This document shows positions 41,935-50,536 of a stretch of DNA of 64,000 bases, one piece after another. A model generated the notes under the pieces. That model did no database searches, was not told the origin of the DNA, and worked only from the letters and a program-made list of their open reading frames with translations. Position 1 is the first letter of the stretch; every line of letters starts with the position of its first letter. This stretch comes from Puniceicoccaceae bacterium (lineage in GTDB: Bacteria; Verrucomicrobiota; Verrucomicrobiia; Opitutales; Coraliomargaritaceae): the NCBI GenBank assembly GCA_902587165.1, contig CACIKF010000006.1:31888-95887 (forward strand), read 5' to 3'. The translations under genes and the position numbers were made by a program.

Positions 41935-43332
41935 ATGGCAGAAAGAAAAAAAATAAGTACCTATCAGAAAGCATTGGCGATCAATTTAGATCTTCAGCGC
42001 TACGGCGTTTTTGCCGAGATTGGAGCAGGGCAAGAAACGGCCAATTGGTTCTTCAGAGTTTCAGGTAGTGCAGGTACGGTAGCCAAGACCATTTCAGCTT
42101 ATGACATGACAATGAGTGACGCGCTCTACGGTAAAGTCTCCCGCTACGTTTCGCAGTCGAGACTTCACTCAATGCTTACCTATGAGTATGACCTACTCGA
42201 AAAGCGACTGGGACCAGAGAGAGGGAAGGGCACTGCCTTTTTCTCATTTTGTAACACAGTTCGAGCGCGTGGCTATCAAGATTCTGGGGAATGCCATGGT
42301 TGGTTAGGAGTGCGTTTTCAGCTTAAACCTGAAACGGAGCCTTGTGAGATAGTGATTCATGTACGCTTGCTTGATGAGACCAACTCTGACCAAATGGATG
42401 CCTTGGGAAAGGTTGGTGTAAACCTGATCCATGCGGCTTTCAACCACAGGGACAGTTTGCACGAATTCGTTGATTCATTGGCTGATGGGGTCTCTAAAGA
42501 GAGCGTTGAGGTCGATATGCTACGCTTCTCAGGAAAGGGTTTCCGCTATGTGGATAATAGGCTGTGCGCCTTACAACTCGTTCAAAGTGGACTAACCGAC
42601 GCAGCTATGTTCAATGAGAAGGGAGAAATAGTGCAAGCAACCGATGCACTCTACAAGCGCCCGATTTTATTGCTTCGGGGCAGTTTTAGTCCTGTGCTCA
42701 AACTACACTTGGATATGATCAGACAGGCTCGCAAAGTCTTCTCCGATGTGCTGAGCAATGAAGAAAAGTCGCGCGCTTTGGAGGTTTGTGAAATCAGTAT
42801 GAATAACTTGTTGCGTGATGGCGGAGACGTCGACCACGAGGATTTCATTGACCGTGCCGATGCGCTCCAAGCTCTCGGCAAGACAGTCTTAATTAGTCGC
42901 AGCGCTGAGTTTCACCGAATCGCGACTTATCTTAGCCGATACACTGCCGAACCGATTGCGATTATTTTGAGTATTGGCCTTCTCAACGAACTCTTTAAAG
43001 CAAAATGGGCGGCTAACTTAGCAGGTGGTGTGCTCGAGTCGTTTGGCCGTCTCTTTAAAAACCGCGTACAACTTTTCGTCTACCCGTGGCATAATACTAG
43101 CAGTATGGAGCTAGTGACAGCCGAGAATTTCAAAGCACCAAAGAATTGGCAGTATTTTTACCGTCACCTGATGCAGAATGATCGTATCTTGCCTATCGGC
43201 GTGGGCGACCCTAGCTTGTTGGCAAATACTGGACGTAAGATTCTAAAAAAGATTCAATCGAAGGATAGCAGTTGGCGCGCATGGGTGCCAGATGAGGCAC
43301 ATGCCATGGTTGAACGTAAATTAAAACGATGA
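41935..43332 (+). CDS. Large conserved protein of unknown function
   Basis: 465 residues from the ATG at 41935; a longer frame from 41809 starts beside the tRNA and lacks family character. I recognise the sequence as a conserved bacterial family (seen in cyanobacteria and others), often mislabelled as a TonB-dependent receptor. Marks are YGVFAEIGAGQETANWFFRV near residue 23, AGTVAKTISAYDM, VDNRLCALQLVQSGLTDAAMF (about 235-255), DFIDRADALQALGKTVLIS, and GVLESFGRLFKNRVQLFVYP. It has no signal peptide, no beta-barrel pattern and no membrane segments, so it is likely cytoplasmic. No catalytic function is known to me. It is 110 bp before a methyltransferase gene on the same strand. Confidence 0.8.
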   Translation: MAERKKISTYQKALAINLDLQRYGVFAEIGAGQETANWFFRVSGSAGTVAKTISAYDMTMSDALYGKVSRYVSQSRLHSMLTYEYDLLEKRLGPERGKGTAFFSFCNTVRARGYQDSGECHGWLGVRFQLKPETEPCEIVIHVRLLDETNSDQMDALGKVGVNLIHAAFNHRDSLHEFVDSLADGVSKESVEVDMLRFSGKGFRYVDNRLCALQLVQSGLTDAAMFNEKGEIVQATDALYKRPILLLRGSFSPVLKLHLDMIRQARKVFSDVLSNEEKSRALEVCEISMNNLLRDGGDVDHEDFIDRADALQALGKTVLISRSAEFHRIATYLSRYTAEPIAIILSIGLLNELFKAKWAANLAGGVLESFGRLFKNRVQLFVYPWHNTSSMELVTAENFKAPKNWQYFYRHLMQNDRILPIGVGDPSLLANTGRKILKKIQSKDSSWRAWVPDEAHAMVERKLKR

Positions 43333-43442
43333 CTTTTTAGAAATTGTAGCAGGGAGTAAGGAGTAGGGATAAACTAACACAAAGAAGACTGATTTGGAGA
43401 AATACAGAGAATCTGAATTTACGAAAATTGGGATTTTCATTC

Positions 43443-44198
43443 ATGGCTATTTTATGGCAACAAACGATTGACGGCAATCACTACGAGGTCCGCACTGCGG
43501 GCGCGTCAGTTCGTTTGTATCGTAATGGTGTCAACCATTCGCAATGGAATCCGAAGCGACCGCTTTCTGGATCCATATGGGACTTGATCATGCTGCCAAC
43601 CTTGCACCGCCCTTTCAAAAGTTTGGAGGATGTTCTTATCCTTGGCTTCGGAGCTGGATCGGTGGGGCGACAAATTTCCGAACTTGTTATGCCAAAGCGT
43701 ATCGTCGGCGTTGAGATGGATCCGATCCATCTTTCGATAGCAGATGGCTTTTTTCAATGCTCGACCGGCTTTGATCTTATCGCTGGCGATGCTGTCGACT
43801 GGGTAAATGAGAGCGCCGAGAAAGCAAGTTATGATGTCATCATTGATGATCTATATTCTGAAGAAGATGGTATTCCTGTACGTTGCGTGCCAATGAATGC
43901 TGAGTGGTGTAAAGCGCTCGCAAGATTGCTAAAGCCTGGTGGCATCTTGGTTTTTAACATGATTGAGCCAAGGAAGATAAAGCATTTGCCGATTTTTAAA
44001 TTTTCAAAGCTTAAAAAACGTTTTACTGAAACGGTTATGTATCGAATCGATGGATACGAAAATCGAGTTATTGCATTTAGCGAAATGCCATTTGATTGTA
44101 AGTGCTTAGATAGACAATTAAAGTTCATTAAAAAGAAGTATCCGAGTTGCCGCAGGGTCGAGAAGCGCTACGTGAGAAGTAGGAACTTCAAACCCTAG
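43443..44198 (+). CDS. Spermidine-synthase-like methyltransferase-fold protein
   Basis: 251 residues from the ATG at 43443. The Rossmann core shows VLILGFGAGSVGRQI (about 67-81), the acidic residue in IVGVEMDPIHLSIA, and the conserved Asp pair in YDVIIDDLYSEEDG, the spermidine-synthase pattern. The N-terminal small domain and C-terminal basic tail differ from true SpeE, and the substrate-binding Tyr and His of polyamine synthases are not evident. It may be an aminopropyl- or methyl-transferase of unknown substrate. It follows the unknown-function gene, so the two may work together. Confidence 0.7.
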   Translation: MAILWQQTIDGNHYEVRTAGASVRLYRNGVNHSQWNPKRPLSGSIWDLIMLPTLHRPFKSLEDVLILGFGAGSVGRQISELVMPKRIVGVEMDPIHLSIADGFFQCSTGFDLIAGDAVDWVNESAEKASYDVIIDDLYSEEDGIPVRCVPMNAEWCKALARLLKPGGILVFNMIEPRKIKHLPIFKFSKLKKRFTETVMYRIDGYENRVIAFSEMPFDCKCLDRQLKFIKKKYPSCRRVEKRYVRSRNFKP

Positions 44199-44237
44199 AT
44201 AGTTGTGTATGTGGTCACGCTCATGCACGTTCCTCCA

Positions 44238-45764
44238 TTATCTTCCGTAGAGCGATAGATACTCTTGTAGGTAGGCCGAGCTATCGCTTTGAAGTTGGTC
44301 GAGTTGGTGTGCTTGGTAGCGCCACTGCCAGTTGCCGAAAGCTGCACCAGGTGTATTGAGGCGGGCTTCGCTGCCTAGACTCATTAGGTCCTGTAAGGGG
44401 AATATGGCGAGTAGGGCGCTGGACTTAATAGCAGCGCGAATCAAATCCCACGCGATCGCATCACCACTAACACCCAGGTAGCGACGGACATGGTCCTGCG
44501 TCGTTCCATCTAGGGCTTGATACCAGCCAACCGAGGTATCGTTGTCGTGTGTGCCAGAGTAGGCAACGCAATTAGCTTCGAAATTATGCGGCAAGTAAGC
44601 ATTGTCGGCCTCGCTTCCGAAAGCAAATTGCATTACAGCCATGCCAGGCAGACCAGTGATTGTGCGGAGCTTGTTAACCTCTTCAGTGATCTCGCCGAGA
44701 TCTTCGGCCACGAGTTTGGCTCTAGGGCAGGCTTTACGAAGTGCTTTAAATAGCTCAAGTCCAGGGCAGGCTACCCACCTTCCATTACGAGCAGTTGTCT
44801 CTGTCGCTGGCACAGACCAGTAAGACTCGAAGCCGCGGAAGTGATCGAGACGGACGATGTCGTAAAATTCTAAATTAGATCTAATCCGTTGAATCCACCA
44901 TGCGAATCCCGTCTGTTCATGCACAGCCCAATCATAAAGCGGGTTGCCCCACAGTTGACCATCTACTGCAAAGTAGTCGGGCGGCACGCCGGCCACCGCC
45001 TTCGGTTGGCCGTTTTTCTTGATCTGAAAGAGTTCTGAGTTTGCCCATACGTCGGAGCTGTCGAGTGCGACAAAGATAGGTGCGTCTCCCATAATTTCAA
45101 CACCTCGGCTGCCCGCGTAGGCGCGGAGTTTGGCCAGTTGCGCGTAAAAGATGTATTGGAAAAAGACATGTGCGTCGGCGGTGTTTTTCACGCCACTGGA
45201 TAGCTCTTCAGATTTAGCTATGTGTGCATCACGATACTCAGAAGGCCATTCTAACCAGCATTCACCGCCGAAACTCTCTTTGAGACTAATAAATAGGACA
45301 TAGTCTTCTAACCAATGTCCTTGATTTTTTCGAAACTTAGCGACGGTGCCATAATCGAGAAGTTGTTTCTTTTTTGAAGATTTGAAGCGATCGTAAGCCA
45401 AACGAAGAATTGGCCAAATCTCATAGTAGAGGGCTCCATAATCAACATGGTCACGAGGTAGGTCTTTGAGGCTAACACATTCCTCCTCGGTGATTAAGCC
45501 TTCTTTTAGGAGTGGCTGTAAATCGATGAAATAAGGATTCCCTGCAAAGGCTGAAAAACACTGATAGGGAGAATCGCCATATCCAGTTGGACCTAAAGGA
45601 CAAATCTGCCATATGGACACGCCAGAAGCATTGAGGAAATCTATGTAGCGGTATGCTCCTGCACCAAGATTTCCTACACCTGTATCGGATGGAAGTGAGC
45701 TTACGTGTAGCATGACGCCTGCTGCACGATTATTTAACCAATTATAGAGTGGAACTTGACCCAT
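44238..45764 (-). CDS. malQ: 4-alpha-glucanotransferase (amylomaltase)
   Basis: 508 residues, GH77. Opening RAAGVMLHVSSLPSDTGVGNLG binds substrate; IMGDAPIFVALDSSDVW, the nucleophile Asp in VRLDHFRGFESYW, the acid Glu in AEDLGEIT, and YSGTHDNDT follow in the expected order. It transfers glucan chains between maltodextrins or glycogen. It stands alone here, without other glycogen or maltose genes. The ATG at 45764 fits the family start. Confidence 0.94.
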   Translation of the reverse strand: MGQVPLYNWLNNRAAGVMLHVSSLPSDTGVGNLGAGAYRYIDFLNASGVSIWQICPLGPTGYGDSPYQCFSAFAGNPYFIDLQPLLKEGLITEEECVSLKDLPRDHVDYGALYYEIWPILRLAYDRFKSSKKKQLLDYGTVAKFRKNQGHWLEDYVLFISLKESFGGECWLEWPSEYRDAHIAKSEELSSGVKNTADAHVFFQYIFYAQLAKLRAYAGSRGVEIMGDAPIFVALDSSDVWANSELFQIKKNGQPKAVAGVPPDYFAVDGQLWGNPLYDWAVHEQTGFAWWIQRIRSNLEFYDIVRLDHFRGFESYWSVPATETTARNGRWVACPGLELFKALRKACPRAKLVAEDLGEITEEVNKLRTITGLPGMAVMQFAFGSEADNAYLPHNFEANCVAYSGTHDNDTSVGWYQALDGTTQDHVRRYLGVSGDAIAWDLIRAAIKSSALLAIFPLQDLMSLGSEARLNTPGAAFGNWQWRYQAHQLDQLQSDSSAYLQEYLSLYGR

Positions 45765-45896
45765 GTCATAGACTTCTAAGCATACTCAGAAGGGAAGCAG
45801 TATCTCGTTTACGAAGTATAAATTAGACATAATATATATTGTGCGAATATTATGGTTTGCCCGTCGCTCATTGTGAGATTCCAGATCGTATGACTA

Positions 45897-47159
45897 TCAC
45901 TCTGCCAATCCCCAACGTTTTGTGAATGGATAATAGATGAAAATCGCCTTACCAATGACAGACTTTTCAGGCACGAACCCCCAGTAACGACTATCTAGAC
46001 TATTTGCAGAATTATCACCTAGGGCGACGAATGTGCCAGCTGGTAGATCTGCGGTGACACCTGGCGCGGTTAATAATTGTGGCGGATTACTGGGATCGTT
46101 CTGTGTCGGATAGACGTAGCCTTTATATTCACCTTCTTTTCGTTCATTCCTACCAAAAGCCTCAGCTTCGGATCTGGGTTCTCCATTAGCAAGTAAAGCG
46201 CCGTTTTTGATCTCTAGCTTTTCGCCACCGACACCGCCTATCCGTTTAATGTAATACTTATCGACGATGTTTCCAGCACCGCCTTCGATTCCAGGTATTT
46301 CACCAGTGCGGAATACGAATGGATCGCCCGCCTCTGGCCGCTTAAAATGATAACTAATACGATCTACGAACAGAGCATCGCCCAGTGTAATATCGAAGCG
46401 CAGGACCGCATCGCCGACAGACACTTGATGGTCAAAATCAAGTGCATATCCTGTGCCGCCGGCGACTCTAATCAATCGGGGGTCTGCATCTTGAAAGCTT
46501 TCAAACAATGCGTTTTGCATGTCAAAATCCGCAGGCACATGAATCGTGTGTGGCACACCACCGACTAATAGAGTGTATTCTGCTAAAACTGTGGGAAAAA
46601 CGAACCATTTCTTGCCTTTAACTTGCCTAACATAGAGTCGGGTTCCATTAGCAGTTTGCTCCATAGGTAATTGCACTGTACCGTCACTTTTTGCGATTAA
46701 AGACTTATGTCTTGCTCCCAGAGTTAGGAAGCGGATTGTGCGCATGACTACGGACGGCGCATCGTTTTTGTCCTCATAGACGACAGTTTTCATGCCGCTG
46801 TAAGTAGGAAACATGGAGTTAGTGGGGATAATAAATGGCTGGAAAAAGAATGTGCGAACCCCTATCACGATAATCGCCGCTACCAGCGCGACCTCGAAAT
46901 TATCATTCCAAAAGGTCTTTGGGTAAATTTTGCCGCCTATCCTGCACAATAAGGCATCTAGCCGATCTATGGCCGCCACTAGTGCTGCCTCTTTAGTCGT
47001 TTTATCGCGGATTAGCCCGTCGACTTCACCAACAGCCTTGTCCAGTTCGGCCAAGCGCCCTTCCGAGGTTAAATCCCTTCGGTAATGATAAACCTTCTGT
47101 GCGGACTGTAGAAGTTCTCTAGCTACTTTTTTCTGTTTTGAAACACTCACAACTAACAC
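45897..47159 (-). CDS. lepB: Signal peptidase I with enlarged S-K insertion
   Basis: 420 residues. The N-terminal 80 residues are helical and charged (coiled-coil-like), then a single membrane segment (89-109). The catalytic Ser is S115 in IPTNSMFPTYSG and the general base Lys is K273 in DRISYHFKRPEAGD. The later GDNSANSLDSRYWGFVPEKSVIGKA block is intact. In E. coli the Ser and Lys are 55 residues apart; here they are 158 apart, so about 100 residues are inserted between them. It cleaves signal peptides at the outer face of the inner membrane. The start is GTG; a second GTG follows three codons later. Confidence 0.9.
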   Translation of the reverse strand: MLVVSVSKQKKVARELLQSAQKVYHYRRDLTSEGRLAELDKAVGEVDGLIRDKTTKEAALVAAIDRLDALLCRIGGKIYPKTFWNDNFEVALVAAIIVIGVRTFFFQPFIIPTNSMFPTYSGMKTVVYEDKNDAPSVVMRTIRFLTLGARHKSLIAKSDGTVQLPMEQTANGTRLYVRQVKGKKWFVFPTVLAEYTLLVGGVPHTIHVPADFDMQNALFESFQDADPRLIRVAGGTGYALDFDHQVSVGDAVLRFDITLGDALFVDRISYHFKRPEAGDPFVFRTGEIPGIEGGAGNIVDKYYIKRIGGVGGEKLEIKNGALLANGEPRSEAEAFGRNERKEGEYKGYVYPTQNDPSNPPQLLTAPGVTADLPAGTFVALGDNSANSLDSRYWGFVPEKSVIGKAIFIYYPFTKRWGLAE

Positions 47160-47288
47160 AGATACAATGCCATGCTCGTGATGCTAGCTAAATCTCTATT
47201 TTGAGCCGTCTATTTCTTTTATGATATCCTCAACTGAGGTAGACCTTTAGGTCTTCGATAATGGCCTATAAAGGCACACGATACTTAG

Positions 47289-47972
47289 CTAGTCCATGCG
47301 AGGCGCGCTTAGGGTCGGTTCTTTTTGGCATGCAATGGAGTTCGCCGCAATTGTCCCACTAACAGCAATCGATGGCATGACTAGAGCGCGCTTGCCGAGA
47401 ATGGATCCTGGATTAAGCACGGCATTACAGCCGACTTCGGCTTGATCCCCGACCATGGCGCCGAGTTTTCTAAGTTTTGTAGTATGTTTTGTGCCGTTCT
47501 CTAAAGCTACAGTTACATCAGCTTGATCAAGGCGCAGGTTTGAGCAGATAACGCCTGCTCCGAGGTGGGTGCCGTTGCCCAGAATGCTGTCACCCACATA
47601 ACTAAAATGCGGCACTTGAACGCCGTCTAGTAGTAAGCTGTTCTTAAATTCGCAAGAGTTCCCTAACACGCATTCTTGTCCTGCGATCAAATTACCACGA
47701 ATGAAAATTCCAGGGCGTAACTCACAGCCTTCGCCAATGTAGGTAGGCCCTTGTATCAAGCCAAATGGCGGTAATTTAACTGTCGGATGAATATAAACAT
47801 CGCCTTCTATGTGAAGTCCGCAGGGTTTCTCCGTTTGATACCCTTTATAAACATATTCTCCTAAAGCCTCTTTAATTAGCGGCAGCCATTCCCATGGTGC
47901 TAGTTCTGGACGGAAAATCGCGCCAAAGGGCAAAGACTCAGGAAATTCAAATAATTCGGATGCTCTAAGCAT
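47289..47972 (-). CDS. Left-handed beta-helix protein, GlmU-like C-terminal type
   Basis: 227 residues from the ATG at 47972; four more residues would need a TTG. Hexapeptide repeats run from about 55 to 220 (IEGDVYIHPTVKLP, IGEGCELRPGIFIRGN, LGNSCEFKNSLLLDG, VGDSILGNGTHLGAGV, VGDQAEVGCNAVLNPGS). The order and the short helical head (LFEFPESLPFGAIF) match proteins annotated as UDP-N-acetylglucosamine diphosphorylase or acetyltransferase-like. No nucleotidyltransferase domain is present, so an acyl-transfer or structural sugar-nucleotide role is possible. It lies 129 bp after lepB in sequence but upstream of it in transcription. Confidence 0.75.
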   Translation of the reverse strand: MLRASELFEFPESLPFGAIFRPELAPWEWLPLIKEALGEYVYKGYQTEKPCGLHIEGDVYIHPTVKLPPFGLIQGPTYIGEGCELRPGIFIRGNLIAGQECVLGNSCEFKNSLLLDGVQVPHFSYVGDSILGNGTHLGAGVICSNLRLDQADVTVALENGTKHTTKLRKLGAMVGDQAEVGCNAVLNPGSILGKRALVMPSIAVSGTIAANSIACQKEPTLSAPRMD

Positions 47973-48127
47973 ACTCAGATACAAACGAATAATACCAAAC
48001 TAGCGAACCAAAAATGGAATGTCTTGAGCAAGAGACGTGACTTATCACGACTTGGAAAACGTTCCATTGGTCTAAAGTTTATCTTTAAAAAAGTAGAACC
48101 TACTATACCTGTAACAATAGTTGAGCT

Positions 48128-49105
48128 ATGCAAAAACATCTAAAGAAGCATTCCTTTACTTTATGGCTTCTATTCGGGGTCATTCTTGCGATGCTGTTTC
48201 CCTCATATGGTAGCAAGGGGGGGCTTTTATGTCCAGGACTGACTACAAACATTGGTGTTTGGCTAATTTTCTTTCTACAAGGAATCGCTCTACCAACTAG
48301 TGAATTAGCGAAAGGCTATAATCCCAAGCGTTTACACGCCTTCGTTTTGTTTTGGAACTATATAATTTTTCCGATTATAGTTGGGGCTCTGATTCTACCT
48401 ATATCACATTTTATAAATGAAGAATTAAAAATTGGATTCTGGATGCTTGCAATTTTGCCTACAACGGTGTCATCAGCTGTTGTTTTTTCAACTGTCTCAA
48501 AAGGGAATACGCCTAATGCAATTTTTTCGACGGTTTTTTCTAATTTGCTGTCAGTTATCCTTGTACCCACGGTTGCTATAACATATTTATCTATTGAATC
48601 TAAAGTGAGCATTCCGCTAAGTCCGTTATTTTCAAAACTCTTTATTCTGATTATTGCGCCACTACTATTCGGTCAACTTATTAGACAAAAGCTCCCTGAG
48701 GTTTCTGCTTTTATGGCAAATAGAACCAAGGGCTTTGGGAATTGGATAATTGTTTTTATTGTGCATTGCGCTTTTGCTCAGAGCGTTAGTTCAGGTTTTT
48801 TAATTCAACTAGGTTTCATCACTATCTTTAAAGTTATATTGTTAACCGTCTTTATTTTAATTTTGGTTAGCTTTTTAGTTTGGTGGTCTTCGTTTTTTTT
48901 AAATGTATCAAAGGAAGAACGTATATCTGCATTTTTCTGCTCGAGCCAAAAATCCATAGCAACGGGGCTACCCTTAACTACATCTATATTAGCATTTGCG
49001 CCTAGTATAATAGATACTGCTTCTATTATAATTCCTTTGATGTGCTACCATCCCGCCCAACTAATCTTAGCGGGTATTTTATCCGGCAGGTGGGGTTCTA
49101 AATGA
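48128..49105 (+). CDS. Bile acid:sodium symporter family protein (SLC10A7-like)
   Basis: 325 residues with about nine to ten hydrophobic segments. The opening FTLWLLFGVILAMLFP, GVWLIFFLQGIALPTSELAKG, and CSSQKSIATGLPLTTSILAF near residue 275 match the SBF-like (SLC10A7, PF13593) family of presumed organic-anion carriers. The gene is clearly richer in A and T than its neighbours, with many ATA and AAA codons, which suggests later arrival by transfer. No operon partner; the next gene is convergent. Confidence 0.82.
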   Translation: MQKHLKKHSFTLWLLFGVILAMLFPSYGSKGGLLCPGLTTNIGVWLIFFLQGIALPTSELAKGYNPKRLHAFVLFWNYIIFPIIVGALILPISHFINEELKIGFWMLAILPTTVSSAVVFSTVSKGNTPNAIFSTVFSNLLSVILVPTVAITYLSIESKVSIPLSPLFSKLFILIIAPLLFGQLIRQKLPEVSAFMANRTKGFGNWIIVFIVHCAFAQSVSSGFLIQLGFITIFKVILLTVFILILVSFLVWWSSFFLNVSKEERISAFFCSSQKSIATGLPLTTSILAFAPSIIDTASIIIPLMCYHPAQLILAGILSGRWGSK

Positions 49106-49176
49106 TTAGGGTATATTTGAAATCCTAGATTCCATGATAAGGAAGCTATTAGTGGTCGATTATATGACTAGCCTAA

Positions 49177-50124
49177 TTAATTGATAGCAATATCGAATCC
49201 ATTTTGAGCAATTTTTTCCAATTCATTTTCAGTAAAATGTAGGTCTGTTGCTAGAGCATAGTATTCCTCACTTAATGAGTTACCAAACATAAAAGGATCA
49301 TCAGAATTTATGGTGCAACGAACTCCAGCATCAAATAATTCTCTAATCGGGTGTTCCGACATTTTTGTTATTCCTTCAACTTGTAACTTAACATTACTAA
49401 TTTGGCAAACATCCAGCGTAACATCCAAATCTTTTATAAGTGCGACGACCTCTGGATCTTCTATACATCGTACACCGTGTTGAATACGTCTGACACCGAG
49501 TTCCTCTATGCAACGTCTAACGAAGGAAGCTGGCATAAATTCTCCAGCGTGAGCTTTTAGGAATTTTCCCGCATCTGCAGCGGATTTCCAAACCTTAGCG
49601 GTCCATGGTTCTAATGGCCAATATTCCGGACCATGTAAATCCATACCCGTTAGCTTTTCCCAGTAGATGCAATCATCAATAATCTTTTTTCCTAATCCGA
49701 CATAGTCATTGTGACACATGCCCATAAATACTCGCACCTCCATGCCTTCTGGAGCCGCGCTTAATACAGCATCGACTATTTCCTCTCCATTAATATCTCC
49801 ACCAATTAAGGTAACTACATGGAAACTAGTCTCTACGTATTTTACATTTTGATCTGCGCATTTTTGTAAAACAATCTTTGCGTATTTGTGATAAACCTCA
49901 GCTGATACAAAAGCGGAAGCACAAAAGTGATCGTACATTTCCATGAATTGATCAAAACTGTCGTAGCAGAAATCATCAGACCACATTGGAGGGTCGTAAT
50001 CAAACTGGCCAGGATTCGCATCACGTATTAATTCAATGGGACAAGAACCTTCTAGATGCAGGTGAGTCTCTGTCTTCGGCAGGCTCTGCACGAAATCTTT
50101 AAGTTTTTGTTCAGGTTTATACAT
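49177..50124 (-). CDS. Adenosine-deaminase-family enzyme
   Basis: 315 residues. Zinc and catalytic residues are in the expected order: KTETHLHLEG (H21, H23), the KAHAGE block with zinc His and acid Glu near 192, RIQHGVRC near 215, and NSDDPFMFG near 275. It deaminates adenosine or a related purine; the sequence does not separate adenosine, adenine or aminodeoxyfutalosine as substrate. The C-terminus ends early, at QNGFDIAIN, where homologues continue about 15-20 residues (NSF.ASFL...), so it may be slightly truncated. AT-rich like the adjacent SLC10-type gene. Confidence 0.82.
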   Translation of the reverse strand: MYKPEQKLKDFVQSLPKTETHLHLEGSCPIELIRDANPGQFDYDPPMWSDDFCYDSFDQFMEMYDHFCASAFVSAEVYHKYAKIVLQKCADQNVKYVETSFHVVTLIGGDINGEEIVDAVLSAAPEGMEVRVFMGMCHNDYVGLGKKIIDDCIYWEKLTGMDLHGPEYWPLEPWTAKVWKSAADAGKFLKAHAGEFMPASFVRRCIEELGVRRIQHGVRCIEDPEVVALIKDLDVTLDVCQISNVKLQVEGITKMSEHPIRELFDAGVRCTINSDDPFMFGNSLSEEYYALATDLHFTENELEKIAQNGFDIAIN

Positions 50125-50536
50125 GTTAATTGCTTTTGATTATTAAATGAATAAAGGAACTCTTTAATTAGATTCGTAATTTTGTCTTCTGTTTTTGTGC
50201 TAAGCTTCATAAGCTAAAATTCTTTGCTGAGCAAATACACAAAAAGCCATGCATTGTATTTTGTTGGTTTTCAGGATCTATAAACCTCGGAAATGTCTTA
50301 ATAATAACTTCTGGATCTGAGTCACTTAAGAATGAATGCACAGAACAAAATAATGAGCCACGATGTAGACAGTGTAATAAAAAAAGTATCCATAAGCCAT
50401 TGTTTGCTAGCATCAGACAGCTCAATGTTGTTCGGAGCAGTGCCATGCTAACTGCTCTAATTTATCCAGATTTCGTTGTGGATTTAAACTTAAAGACGCT
50501 TAACTTGCGTCCCTTTGTTCTTGAAATATATAAACT
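50125..50536. other. 412-bp AT-rich gap before hflX
   Basis: It contains a minus-strand frame of 79 codons (50207-50446) with a hydrophobic start and several Cys, and a 7-bp hairpin (GAGCAGT at 50435, ACTGCTC at 50451) without a T-run. I recognise no family in the frame and treat it as possibly a decayed gene. Confidence 0.35.

Noticed and set aside
50207..50446. 79-codon minus-strand frame before hflX as a real gene
   Set aside because: No family recognised, no ribosome binding site, within an AT-rich gap; kept only as a possible decayed frame.
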